From Accumulibacter sp. (GTDB lineage: Bacteria > Pseudomonadota > Gammaproteobacteria > Burkholderiales > Rhodocyclaceae): 64,000 nucleotides of DNA. Each line of letters opens with the position of its first letter. The stretch's first letter is position 1. Shown here piece by piece: positions 36,478 to 46,049 of the stretch. The notes under the pieces are model-generated. The model had not been told where the DNA came from. It worked only from the letters and a program-made list of their open reading frames with translations, and did no database searches. The translations under genes and the position numbers were made by a program. Where the stretch lies: assembly GCA_017302455.1 (NCBI GenBank), contig JAFLDO010000020.1, positions 24,124 through 88,123 on the forward strand. Direction: 5' to 3'.

Positions 36478-39400
36478 TCACGGAGTGGGCCCCGCCGGAA
36501 CGGCCGACGCGGAGACCTTCTCGACCTTGGGATCGTCCCACTTGCCGGTCACCAGGTACTCGAAGCTGAAGATCTTGTTGAGCGGATTCTGCAGCACCTT
36601 GTGCGCCAGCAGGGTGGCAACGCCGGCCAGGGGGTTGACGACGGCGATGCCCAGGGCGGCACTGCCGCCCAGTTCAGGCTGCACGGTGACGTTCAGGCGC
36701 TGCGTCTCGTGTTTCAGGTCGGCTTCGCCGCGCATCACGACGCGCGCCGACGGGCCGTCCAGCTGCAAGCGGTCGGTACGCATCAAGCCGTCCTTGACGG
36801 TCATCTTCCCGTTGATACTGTCGAAAGCGAAGCCCTCGCTGAACACATCGCCGAAATCAAGCGACAGGCGACGCGGCAGGCCTTGCAGGCTGATCAGGCC
36901 GAGCAGCTTGCCGGCGGCGCCGGGATCGAGCTTGACGAACTGCCCCTTGCCCACATCGAGCTTCATGTCGCCGCTGAGGGTGGCGTAGTCCAGCGCGGTC
37001 GGCGATCCGTTCCAGCCGATCTTGCCCTCCAGCGTGGTGCTGGCACCGCGTACGGCACCGAGGTAGCCCAGCCGATCGAGCAACTTGCCGGCGTCGGTGC
37101 TGACCAGGGCAAAGTCGAGCTGCGTGCGGTTGCCGCTGGCGAGCTGCCACTGCCCGCTGCCCGACAGCCTGCCGAACGGGTTGACGATGTCGACCTTGTC
37201 GAGCCGCCAGATACCGCCGTCGTTGTGGGCCTGCACTTCGAGGCGCCCGAAACGACGCGCGCCGATGACGAAGTCATCGACGACGACATCGAGAGCCGGC
37301 AATTCCTTGAGCACCTCGGACGGCTGGCTGCTCGCGCTCTCCTTGTCGGGGCGACGCCATTTCCTGAAGTGCGCCGCCAGTTTTCCGGCGCCGGTACCAT
37401 CCCACTGAAAGCTGCCGGCCGCCTCGCGCGACTGCAGCGTCCCCCGCCATAGCGGCGCCGCACCGGCAACCGCCGCCGTGACGTCGTTATAGTACTTGCC
37501 GAGGAGCAGCAGTTCGTCGGCCTTGACATCGACGTTCAACGGCAAAGCGGGCGACGAAGCCGATCCGCCGGCCTTGCCGCTGCCGCGCAGCACGGCCTGC
37601 CAGGAGTCCAGATCGATGCTCCTGGTGGTGACGCCGACGTTGATGCCGCGCTCCGGCAGCGCGCCCAACGGGCGACCAATCATGATCGCACCGCGTTCGA
37701 GCTGGCTGTCGTCACCCTGCTTGCGCCGGATCAATTGCATGCTCAGTATGCTGCCGAGGGTAGCGCGCAGTTGGTCGCGCGCCACCGGCTGACCGCTGCG
37801 CGGCGGCACGGCCGGCACGACGGCGCTTTCGAAGTGCAGCGGCAGCACCTCACTGGCGCTCTTGGCGAACGGCGCCGGCAGGGTCGACGCGACACCGACG
37901 AGGTTCGAGTCCACGACCAGTTCGACATTGCGCTTCTTGCTGCTCACCTCGACACGATAGGCGGCGGTTCCGCTCAAGGCGTCGAGCAGCGGCAGTTCGA
38001 GGCGACGGCGCAACTCGTCCATGCCCAGCGAGCCGTTGGCAAGCACCATGACCTTGCCGCCCTGCGCCCCGCCCTTGATCTTGACCTGGCCACCGAAGAG
38101 CACGGCGTTGATTTCCGGTATCCGCAGATCCTTCTCGGAGAAATGCAGACTGCCATTGACCTGTCGCAGCGGCGGCAGCGCCGCATCGACAGTCACGTCG
38201 TTGGCCAGGAAGACGTACGTTCCCTCGATTTTCGACTCGCCCAGACGCGCTTCCTCAAGGGGAATCACCAGTCCGATATCGAGCCGGCCCTTGCCGCCGG
38301 CACTCATGTTCTCGGTAAAATGGTCGATCTGGGCAGCCACCGGACTCTGCACGATGTACTTGAGAAACTCGGCAGTCTCTCCCTCGGCACGGCCCTTGAT
38401 CTTCAGCGTCGACACCGGCGCATCGAAATCGGGAATCTCGGCGCGGGTCTGTGACAGGCTGGCGCCAAGAATGGCGCCACGCCGAGCATCGACGACCATG
38501 CCGTTCCCCTCGAAACGAAGATCCGCGTCGATACCGGTAATGATCGGCCAGCCGGTCCCGTAGTCCAGCGTCACGTCGTTCGCCTTGACGGTCACCAGAA
38601 ACTGCCCCTGCCGCTTGTCGAGAAACGGAAAGTTCGCCAGATCTCCCTTGAGAACCAGCTTCCCCTCGCTGGCCGCCCCCTTCTTCAGGGCATCGCGCAC
38701 CCAGTGACGCGCGTCGGTGTTTATGGCACCCGGCAGGTAGCGCCAGACAGCGCGCGCATCGGCGCGCGTGAGAGCGGCGGCAAGGTCGATGCTGCCGGGC
38801 CCGTCGCCGGTGTGGCGAAAGGTCCCATGTGCCGAGCCGGCAGCGTCGGGCCCGGCAAACTCGGCGCGCGCGAGTTCGGCATCGATCCTGCCCTGGCTGA
38901 TCTTCCACTTGCCCTCGGCGTTGAGCGTATCCAGCGCGATGGACGACTCCGGGAAGACCGTCGGCAACTCGATGTTGACCTTCTTCGCGCGCAAGCTGGC
39001 ACTGCCACCCTGCTCGCTTGCCTCGAGCGAACCCGACAACCCGGACGCTCCCGGAAAGGAAGCCCTGGGCCGCAACGCCAGATCCTCGAAGCGCGCCTTT
39101 AGGGAGTAAGTCTGCAAGCCGTCGCCGTTGCCGTCCCAAGCGGCGCGCAGCTCGTCGATGCGGCCACGCGGCGCGAGATCGCTCAGCAACTGGCGCGCTC
39201 CGCCGGCCAGCGGCAGATGCGTCGCCAACCCGGCAAACGCGGCCAAATCGAGAACGTTGGCCGTCGCGTTGCCACGCACTGACGTGCTGCCGGTCGTCTG
39301 TTGCCAGTCAAGATGAAAATCCATTGGTGCGACGTGAATGGCCGGCGCCGATTCAGCATGCTCGCCGCGCGGCCGACGCGTCAGAAGTTCCACTTGACGA

Positions 39401-40401
39401 CCGTCGACGCTCATCCCGGCCGGCAGGAAACGGGCGCCGAGCCGACCCGACATGCGCTCCAGGTCGAGCTCCGGCAGGTCCTTCGCCAGGCGCAGGTTAA
39501 CATCGTGCAGCGAGAAGTCGGCGGTCAGGTCGCGCAAGCCGCCGTCGGCAAAGCCCGCCCAGGCGCGCACGGCACCGCGGCCATGTGGCAAGGCAAGCGG
39601 GTAGTCGAGCCAGGCACGCCACACCGCCAGATCGGCGTAGTCGATCTGGACAAACGCCTGACCCTGCCAGGACTGTGCCTGCTCGATACTCCTGCCGCGG
39701 AAATCGCCGCGCAGATCGATTCGGGAGGCGAATTCGGCAGGCGGCATGGCGGTCAGGCCGAACCGATGCTGTCGCCCATTGTTGTCGAGGGCGAAGTCGA
39801 CGTCTTCGAGAATCAGTGGCGGGGCCTCTCGCTTGGCGTCCTCCCAGACCACCGTCGCCCCCTCCACCCGGATGCGTCGCTGCGCCAGTATCCAGTCCGC
39901 CACGCTACCGTCGCCACCATCCTGGCTGACCGCGATCCCCGCGACATAGAAGCGGCCGTCCACGTCGCGGCGCAGATGCAGGGTTGGCTCGGCGATCTGC
40001 AGCAAGCCCAGGCGCAACTGCCAGTGCGGAATCGACGACCAGGAGAGAACGCCTTCGACACGCGTAAAGGCCAGTGCCGGCTGCCCTTGTGCATCGGCAA
40101 TGCGCACGTCGGAGAGGATCAGGTCAGGATTGAGGCCGGCCCAGCTGGCCTCAATCTTGCCAATGACAACCGACAGCCCGAGCCCGACGCTGAGCTGGCG
40201 CTCGATCTCGGGCCGATAGCTCTCGATATTCGGCAAGACGAGATAGCGCAGCGCCAGCACAAGCAGAACGAAACCGAAATAGGACACCCAGAAGGCGCGC
40301 ACCACGAAGCGCCAGATCGCGCGTGCCACCCGATGCGAAGCGATGGGCACGAGCCAGTGCAAGCGGTGGTAGAGCGCCGGGCGCAAGTCCTCCTGCCGCA
40401 T
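36478..40401 (-). CDS. yhdP: YhdP-family (AsmA-like) envelope protein
   Basis: A 1307-residue protein with one N-terminal membrane helix (about 33-56) followed by LPNIESYRPEIERQLSVGLG. A very long beta-rich periplasmic part follows, with DUF3971 and AsmA-like C-terminal features such as LASGNRTQLDFALVSTDAGK. YhdP, TamB and related proteins form bridges that move phospholipid from inner to outer membrane. The open frame extends to 40512. I chose ATG 40401 (MRQEDLRPAL) because the extra 37 residues overlap the putative glnE promoter. Confidence 0.88.
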   Translation of the reverse strand: MRQEDLRPALYHRLHWLVPIASHRVARAIWRFVVRAFWVSYFGFVLLVLALRYLVLPNIESYRPEIERQLSVGLGLSVVIGKIEASWAGLNPDLILSDVRIADAQGQPALAFTRVEGVLSWSSIPHWQLRLGLLQIAEPTLHLRRDVDGRFYVAGIAVSQDGGDGSVADWILAQRRIRVEGATVVWEDAKREAPPLILEDVDFALDNNGRQHRFGLTAMPPAEFASRIDLRGDFRGRSIEQAQSWQGQAFVQIDYADLAVWRAWLDYPLALPHGRGAVRAWAGFADGGLRDLTADFSLHDVNLRLAKDLPELDLERMSGRLGARFLPAGMSVDGRQVELLTRRPRGEHAESAPAIHVAPMDFHLDWQQTTGSTSVRGNATANVLDLAAFAGLATHLPLAGGARQLLSDLAPRGRIDELRAAWDGNGDGLQTYSLKARFEDLALRPRASFPGASGLSGSLEASEQGGSASLRAKKVNIELPTVFPESSIALDTLNAEGKWKISQGRIDAELARAEFAGPDAAGSAHGTFRHTGDGPGSIDLAAALTRADARAVWRYLPGAINTDARHWVRDALKKGAASEGKLVLKGDLANFPFLDKRQGQFLVTVKANDVTLDYGTGWPIITGIDADLRFEGNGMVVDARRGAILGASLSQTRAEIPDFDAPVSTLKIKGRAEGETAEFLKYIVQSPVAAQIDHFTENMSAGGKGRLDIGLVIPLEEARLGESKIEGTYVFLANDVTVDAALPPLRQVNGSLHFSEKDLRIPEINAVLFGGQVKIKGGAQGGKVMVLANGSLGMDELRRRLELPLLDALSGTAAYRVEVSSKKRNVELVVDSNLVGVASTLPAPFAKSASEVLPLHFESAVVPAVPPRSGQPVARDQLRATLGSILSMQLIRRKQGDDSQLERGAIMIGRPLGALPERGINVGVTTRSIDLDSWQAVLRGSGKAGGSASSPALPLNVDVKADELLLLGKYYNDVTAAVAGAAPLWRGTLQSREAAGSFQWDGTGAGKLAAHFRKWRRPDKESASSQPSEVLKELPALDVVVDDFVIGARRFGRLEVQAHNDGGIWRLDKVDIVNPFGRLSGSGQWQLASGNRTQLDFALVSTDAGKLLDRLGYLGAVRGASTTLEGKIGWNGSPTALDYATLSGDMKLDVGKGQFVKLDPGAAGKLLGLISLQGLPRRLSLDFGDVFSEGFAFDSINGKMTVKDGLMRTDRLQLDGPSARVVMRGEADLKHETQRLNVTVQPELGGSAALGIAVVNPLAGVATLLAHKVLQNPLNKIFSFEYLVTGKWDDPKVEKVSASAVPAGPTP

Positions 40402-40427
40402 CAGTGGCGGCCACCTGGAACAGACTT

Positions 40428-40457
40428 TTGCCAACAGACGGTCGCCGTCACTAGAAT
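40428..40457 (+). promoter_or_regulatory. Candidate glnE promoter
   Basis: TTGCCA at 40428-40433 and TAGAAT at 40452-40457 are separated by 18 bases. Transcription would start near 40464, leaving about 100 bases of leader before the glnE ATG at 40566. The site lies in the divergent yhdP-glnE gap. Confidence 0.4.
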
Positions 40458-40565
40458 ATCGGGATAATTGGGATGCCGCTGCAAGCGACCATTGTAGCGG
40501 CTTTGCCTTCACTCATCAGCGCCGACGATGCATCGCGCGGCGAACGGTCAGAGAACGAGAGCCGA

Positions 40566-43310
40566 ATGGAACCCACCGTCGATCCCCGCAACCCACAGAC
40601 CGCCACGCTCGCTCCCCCGTGGGCGGCGGCTCAGACACACAGTCCCTATCTGCGCAATCTGCTCGCCGCCCGACCCGGGATCGCCGCCTGGCTCGCCGAG
40701 CACGCCGGGCGAGCGCTGACCACAGAGCAGATGCACAGCCTGCTCGCCGCTGACGCACCGGCGAGCGATGACGAACTGAAGCGGGCACTACGCCGCCTGC
40801 GCCAGCGCGTGATGGCGACGCTGATCGTCCGCGACCTCGGCGGAGTGGCGACACTGGCTGAAGTCGTCGAAAGCATGACCCAACTGGCTGACATCACCAC
40901 CAACTTCGCCCTCGACTTCCTGCATCGGCAACTGGCGGAACAGTTCGGCGAGCCACTTGACAGCGGCGGCAAGCCGCAACGCCTGCTGGTGGTCGGCATG
41001 GGCAAACTGGGCGGACGCGAGCTCAACGTCTCGTCGGACGTCGACTACATCTTCATCTACCCCGAGGAAGGGCAGACGGCCGGCGCCGGCCGGCGCATCG
41101 ACAACTACGATTTCTTCCTGCGCCTCGGCAAGCGCCTGATCGGCGCCCTCGGGGATTCCACCGGCGATGGCCAGGTCTTCCGGGTCGACATGCGTCTGCG
41201 GCCGAACGGCGATTCCGGAGCTCTCGTCGGTTCGCTCGGGTCGCTCGAGAACTACTTCATCGCGCAGGGTCGCGAATGGGAGCGCTACGCCTGGATCAAG
41301 GCCAGGGTGATGAACGAAGGCGTCAATCTGCAGCCCGAATGGGTCGCGGCGCTGCAGGACATCGGCCGCCCCTTCGTCTTCCGCAAGTATCTCGACTTCG
41401 GCGCCATCAATGCCATGCGCGCCCTGCACGCGCAGATCCGCCGCGAGGTGGCGCGCAAGGAAATGGCCGAGCACATCAAGCTGGGCCCCGGCGGCATCCG
41501 CGAGATCGAGTTCATCGCCCAGGTCTTCCAGTTGATTCGCGGCGGCCGCGATCCCGCGCTGCAGGCGCGACCGACGCTGCGGGTCCTCGAACTGCTCGTC
41601 GAGCGCCGGCTGCTGCCGGTCGAACATGCGCGCGAACTGGCGGCCGCCTACGACTTCCTGCGCCGCCTCGAACACCGGCTGCAATACGTGAACGACGCTC
41701 AGACGCACCGCTTGCCGGCGGGCGACGCGGAGCGCCGGCAGATCGCCGTTTCGCTGGGCTTTGCCGACTGGACGACCTTCCTGGCCGTTCTCGATGCGCA
41801 CCGGGCCAATGTCGCTCGCCACTTCGAGCAGGTTTTCTCGGAACCCGAGGAAGGCACGCATCCGCTCGCCGGCATCTGGGACGGACCGGCGATCGGCGAC
41901 GACTCGCTCGAACCCCTGGCGACGCTCGGCTTTCGCGAGCCGAAGGCGATGCTCGAGCGTCTGCACAGCTTTCGCGCCAGCAGTCGCTACCTGCAACTGC
42001 CGGCCAGCAATCGCGAGCGCCTCGACGCCCTCGGCCCGCGCCTGATCGACGCCGCCGCCGCCACCGACACGCCGGATGCCACCTGGCGGCGCGGCCTCGA
42101 TTTCCTGGAAACGATCAGCCGCCGCGGCGCCTACCTGGCTCTCCTGCAACAATACCCGCAGGCGCTGATGAAGCTCGCCGAGCTGATCGGCAGCTCATCG
42201 TGGGCCGCCGATTACCTGACGCGCCACCCGATCCTGCTCGACGAACTGCTCGACTCGCGCATGTTCGACGTCAGCACCGACTGGCAGGAGTTCCGCACCA
42301 ACCTGCAGGCACGCCTGGCCCAGGACGCCGGCGACACCGAACGCGAAATGGACATCCTGCGCGAAGCCCACCACGCCCAGGTCTTCCACTTCCTGGCGCA
42401 GGACATCGCCGGCCTGCACACCGTCGAGCACCTTGCCGACCGACTCAGCGAGCTCGCCGACATCATGCTGCAGACGACGCTGGATCTCTGCTGGCAGAAG
42501 CTCAAGCACCGGCATCCGCATCCCGAGCAGCTGCCGCGCTTCGCCGTCATCGGCTACGGCAAGCTCGGCGGCAAGGAACTCGGCTTCGCTTCCGACCTCG
42601 ACCTGGTCTACCTGCACGACGACCCCGAAGCCAATGCCGGCGAACTCTACGCGCGCCTGGGCCAGCGCATGAGCACCTGGATGTCGACACAGACCTCCGC
42701 CGGCATGCTCTTCGACGTCGACCTGCGCCTGCGCCCGAACGGCGATTCCGGCATGCTGGTCAGTCCGATCGCCGCCTTTCGCGAGTATCAACTGCAGCAC
42801 GCCTGGGTCTGGGAACACCAGGCGCTGACGCGCGCCCGCTTCTGCGCCGGCGACCCGGCCGTCGGCGAGCAGTTCGAGGCGATCCGCATCGAGATCCTGC
42901 GCCAGCCGCGTGACCTGGCCAAGCTCAGGGAAGAGGTGCTGGCGATGCGCAAGCGCATGCTCGACCAGCACGCCTCGCGCAGCGAGGACAGCTTCGACAT
43001 CAAGCACGATCGCGGCGGCATCATCGATGTCGAGTTCATCGTCCAGTACCTGGTTCTCGGGCACGCGCACCGCCACCCCAGGCTGTGCGGCAACCTCGGC
43101 AACATCGCCCTGCTCGGCATCGCCGCCGAGCTCGGCCTGATCCCCAGCCGGCTCGCCGAACCGGTGCGCAGCGCCTACCGCGAGTTTCGCCGCATGCAGC
43201 ACGTCCAGCGACTCAACGCCGGCCGCCGGGCGCGCGTCGAACGCGCCTCGGTCAGCCGCCGCAGCGAAGCCGTGAGCGCGCTGTGGCAGGCGGTGTTCGG
43301 AACGCCCTGA
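40566..43310 (+). CDS. glnE: Bifunctional glutamine synthetase adenylyltransferase / adenylyl-removing enzyme
   Basis: GlnE adds AMP to, and removes it from, glutamine synthetase in response to PII proteins and glutamine. The 914-residue product has two nucleotidyltransferase domains. The N-terminal one shows VVGMGKLGGRELNVSSDVDYIFIY and the C-terminal one VIGYGKLGGKELGFASDLDLVYL, each followed by LRLRPNGDSG (MRLRPNGDSG in the first). The length is normal. ATG 40566 (MEPTVDP) is preferred; the open frame begins at 40473 but the first 31 residues carry no family similarity. Confidence 0.95.
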   Translation: MEPTVDPRNPQTATLAPPWAAAQTHSPYLRNLLAARPGIAAWLAEHAGRALTTEQMHSLLAADAPASDDELKRALRRLRQRVMATLIVRDLGGVATLAEVVESMTQLADITTNFALDFLHRQLAEQFGEPLDSGGKPQRLLVVGMGKLGGRELNVSSDVDYIFIYPEEGQTAGAGRRIDNYDFFLRLGKRLIGALGDSTGDGQVFRVDMRLRPNGDSGALVGSLGSLENYFIAQGREWERYAWIKARVMNEGVNLQPEWVAALQDIGRPFVFRKYLDFGAINAMRALHAQIRREVARKEMAEHIKLGPGGIREIEFIAQVFQLIRGGRDPALQARPTLRVLELLVERRLLPVEHARELAAAYDFLRRLEHRLQYVNDAQTHRLPAGDAERRQIAVSLGFADWTTFLAVLDAHRANVARHFEQVFSEPEEGTHPLAGIWDGPAIGDDSLEPLATLGFREPKAMLERLHSFRASSRYLQLPASNRERLDALGPRLIDAAAATDTPDATWRRGLDFLETISRRGAYLALLQQYPQALMKLAELIGSSSWAADYLTRHPILLDELLDSRMFDVSTDWQEFRTNLQARLAQDAGDTEREMDILREAHHAQVFHFLAQDIAGLHTVEHLADRLSELADIMLQTTLDLCWQKLKHRHPHPEQLPRFAVIGYGKLGGKELGFASDLDLVYLHDDPEANAGELYARLGQRMSTWMSTQTSAGMLFDVDLRLRPNGDSGMLVSPIAAFREYQLQHAWVWEHQALTRARFCAGDPAVGEQFEAIRIEILRQPRDLAKLREEVLAMRKRMLDQHASRSEDSFDIKHDRGGIIDVEFIVQYLVLGHAHRHPRLCGNLGNIALLGIAAELGLIPSRLAEPVRSAYREFRRMQHVQRLNAGRRARVERASVSRRSEAVSALWQAVFGTP

Positions 43311-43379
43311 GCATTGCCGCCGCTGACGGCGGCGTCGACGGAGGGGTCCCGCCGCGCTCGTCAAAGTCTGGCGGGACAC

Positions 43380-43404
43380 CTCGCCGGCCCGCGCCGGCGA
43401 GTTT
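43380..43404 (+). terminator. Hairpin terminator after glnE
   Basis: CTCGCCGGC at 43380-43388 and GCCGGCGAG at 43393-43401 form a perfect nine-base stem with a four-base loop, followed by TTT only. Two more inverted repeats precede it: GCCGCCG/CGGCGGC at 43316-43333 and GTCCCGCC/GGCGGGAC at 43346-43377. The short T-run makes termination efficiency uncertain. Confidence 0.5.
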
Positions 43405-43476
43405 CGGCTTCCGGTTTACGTTAGACTTGCAGCGATCTCCTGCAACAGCCCGGCGCAGGATTGAACTCCAGCGCCC

Positions 43477-46044
43477 GTGTCCCTGATGCCACCTCCCCTG
43501 CTGTCCAACTACCTGAAGAAGACCGATCGCTTCGACGAGATGCTCGCCGAGGACGGCAGCGTTCGCCCGTCGTGGCAGCCTTTCCTGGCCCATCTGGACA
43601 CGGCGACGCCCGAGCAGATGCGGCACCGCATCGATTACGTGCGCCGGCGCATCCTCGAGAACGGCGTCACCTACAACGTCTATGCCGATCCAAAGGGCGC
43701 CGACCGGCCGTGGGAGGTCGATCCGCTGCCCTTGATCCTATCGGCGGCCGAGTGGCAGGAGCTCGCCGGTGCAGTCACCCAGCGCGCGCGCCTGCTCAAC
43801 GCCGTGCTCGGCGACCTCTATGGCCCGCAGGAACTGCTCAAGGACGGGACGCTGCCGCCGGCGCTGGTCTACGGTCACAACAACTTCCTCTGGCCGTGCC
43901 AGGGGATCCGGCCGGCTGGCGACACCTATCTCCACCTTTACGCTGCCGACCTCGCGCGCTCGCCCGACGGTCGCTGGTGGGTGATCGCCGACCGCACGCA
44001 GGCGCCCTCGGGCGCCGGGTATGCGCTCGAGAACCGAACCATCGTCGGCCGCGTTTTCCCCGAGCAGTTCCGCGACCTGCACGTGCAGCATCTCGCCTGG
44101 TTCTTCCGCGAATTGCAGGACAGCCTGGCCACCTGGGCGCCGCGCACCGGCGAGGCGCCGCTGACCGTGCTGCTGACGCCGGGGCCCTACAACGAGACCT
44201 ACTTCGAGCACGCGTACCTGGCGCGCTATCTCGGTTTCCCGCTGGTCGAAGGGCAGGACCTGACGGTGCGCCGGGAATGCGTCTATCTGCGCACGCTCAA
44301 CGGCCTGCGGCGGGTGCATGCGATCCTGCGCCGGCTCGACGACGACTACTGCGACCCGCTCGAACTGCGCGGCGATTCGGCGCTCGGCATTCCCGGCCTG
44401 CTGCAGGCGGTGCGTGCCGGCAACGTTCTGGTCGCCAACGCGCTCGGCAGCGGCCTGCTGGAATCGGCGGCGCTGCCGGGATTCCTGCCCGGTGCCTGCG
44501 AGAAGCTCCTCGGCGAGCCGCTGGCGATGCCGTCGGTGGCGACCTGGTGGTGTGGCGAACGGGCCGCGCTCGAATTCACCATCGAGCACCTCGACGAACT
44601 GGTGATCAAGGGCTCCTACCCCTCGCAGCGCTTCGATCCGATCTTCGGCAACGAACTCGCCGGCAGCCAGCGCGACGAAATGATCGCCCGCCTGCGCGCC
44701 AGGCCGCAGGCGTACGTCGCCCAGGAACTGGTGAATTTCTCGCAGGCACCGGCGTGGGGTACGGACGGCGAGCGGCGTCTGCTGCCGCGCGGCGTTGGTC
44801 TGCGCGTCTTCGTCGCCGCAACGCCAACCGGTCACGTGGTCATGCCGGGCGGCCTGACCCGCGTCGCCGCCGTTTCGAATGCGCGCATCATCTCGATGCA
44901 GCGCGGCGGTTCGAGCAAGGACACCTGGGTGCTCACCGAGCAGGCGGTCAATACCTTCAGTCTCCTCAAACACTCGGTCGGCAAGGCCGACCTCGTGCGC
45001 GGCGGCCGCAACCTCTCGTCGCGGGTGGTCGAGAACCTGTTCTGGTTCGGCCGCTACGCCGAGCGCTGCGACAAGACCTCGCGCCTGCTGCGCGTCGCCC
45101 TCGCGCGCCTCGTCGACGCGGGGTCGGACGCACTGCCGGCCCTGATCTCCGCGCTCGATCTGTGCCGCGTGCTGCGCTTGCTGCCCACAGACGAGCCCGC
45201 CGACAGCCGCGCCGCCAGGAAAGTGGTGGCGAAGGCCCCGGCATCGCGCGAGACGCAACTCCTCTGCGCCATCTGCGGCAAGGAGTGGGGCGACGGCCTG
45301 GCCGGCGACATCCACCGTCTGCTCTGGGTGGGCGGGCAGGTGCGCGAGCGCTTCTCGGTCGACAACTGGCACACCATCAATCGCCTGCAACTACAGTTGC
45401 AGCGCTACGGCAAGGCGGCGGACGAAGGCGGCGGACCGGACCCCGGCGAAGCGCTGGCCTTTCTCGATCAGGTGCTGCTCGCCTCCTCGTCGCTGGCCGG
45501 TTTTGCGATGGACAACATGACCCGCGACGACGGCTGGCGCTTCCTGATCATCGGCAGGCGACTCGAACGGCTGATCTTCCTCGCCAATGCCATCGGCCAG
45601 TTCCTGCGCCTCGACTCGACGCGCGCGCCGGGCAGCCTGGAATGGCTGCTCGAACTGACCGACAGCATCATCACCTATCGTTCGCGCTACATGACCCAGC
45701 CGCAGGTACTGCCGGCACTCGACCTGATCGTTTTCGACGCGGGCAACCCGCATTCGGTGGCCTTCCAGTTGCTGATCCTGATCCGCTACCTGGACAATCA
45801 GGCGCGCCTGCTCGGTAGCCCGCGCGAGGAAGCGCTGCGGGCGGCGCTAGCGCGCCTGCAGATGTTCGACCTCGGACGCTTCGAAGGACAAAGCTTCACC
45901 GACTGCCGCAGTTGCGACCCCTGCCTCGATCTGGCGGACCTCCTCGGCGACATCGCGCTTGCCGGGGCAGCGCTCTCGGATCGCCTGGCGATGCGCCATT
46001 TCAGCCATGTCAGCGACGTCAGCCACTACACTCTCGCCTCCTGA
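43477..46044 (+). CDS. Circularly permuted ATP-grasp protein fused to an alpha-E domain
   Basis: An 855-residue protein. Residues about 60-480 match the circularly permuted ATP-grasp type 2 family (DUF404/407-like), with LYGPQELLKDGTLPPALVYG, RTQAPSGAGYALENR and FVAATPTGHVVMPGGLTRVA. Residues about 505-850 match the alpha-E domain (DUF403), with VENLFWFGRYAERCDKTSRLLR. Comparative genomics predicts that such proteins, encoded beside a transglutaminase, ligate amino acids or modify peptides; the product is not known. The start is uncertain: GTG 43477 or ATG 43486. The transglutaminase gene begins five bases after its stop. Confidence 0.88.
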   Translation: MSLMPPPLLSNYLKKTDRFDEMLAEDGSVRPSWQPFLAHLDTATPEQMRHRIDYVRRRILENGVTYNVYADPKGADRPWEVDPLPLILSAAEWQELAGAVTQRARLLNAVLGDLYGPQELLKDGTLPPALVYGHNNFLWPCQGIRPAGDTYLHLYAADLARSPDGRWWVIADRTQAPSGAGYALENRTIVGRVFPEQFRDLHVQHLAWFFRELQDSLATWAPRTGEAPLTVLLTPGPYNETYFEHAYLARYLGFPLVEGQDLTVRRECVYLRTLNGLRRVHAILRRLDDDYCDPLELRGDSALGIPGLLQAVRAGNVLVANALGSGLLESAALPGFLPGACEKLLGEPLAMPSVATWWCGERAALEFTIEHLDELVIKGSYPSQRFDPIFGNELAGSQRDEMIARLRARPQAYVAQELVNFSQAPAWGTDGERRLLPRGVGLRVFVAATPTGHVVMPGGLTRVAAVSNARIISMQRGGSSKDTWVLTEQAVNTFSLLKHSVGKADLVRGGRNLSSRVVENLFWFGRYAERCDKTSRLLRVALARLVDAGSDALPALISALDLCRVLRLLPTDEPADSRAARKVVAKAPASRETQLLCAICGKEWGDGLAGDIHRLLWVGGQVRERFSVDNWHTINRLQLQLQRYGKAADEGGGPDPGEALAFLDQVLLASSSLAGFAMDNMTRDDGWRFLIIGRRLERLIFLANAIGQFLRLDSTRAPGSLEWLLELTDSIITYRSRYMTQPQVLPALDLIVFDAGNPHSVAFQLLILIRYLDNQARLLGSPREEALRAALARLQMFDLGRFEGQSFTDCRSCDPCLDLADLLGDIALAGAALSDRLAMRHFSHVSDVSHYTLAS

Positions 46045-46049
46045 TCGCC

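Noticed and set aside
40402..40512. 37-residue N-terminal extension of the YhdP frame
   Set aside because: It overlaps the likely glnE promoter and has no similarity to YhdP; an ATG at 40401 gives a normal membrane-anchored start.
43461..45818. A 785-codon frame parallel to the ATP-grasp gene
   Set aside because: It is an out-of-frame shadow, rich in Arg/Ala/Pro, whereas the 43477 frame shows both expected domains.
45912..46049. Longer start for the transglutaminase inside the ATP-grasp/alpha-E gene
   Set aside because: The upstream residues are a shadow of the alpha-E coding sequence; the family N-terminus begins right after GTG 46050.
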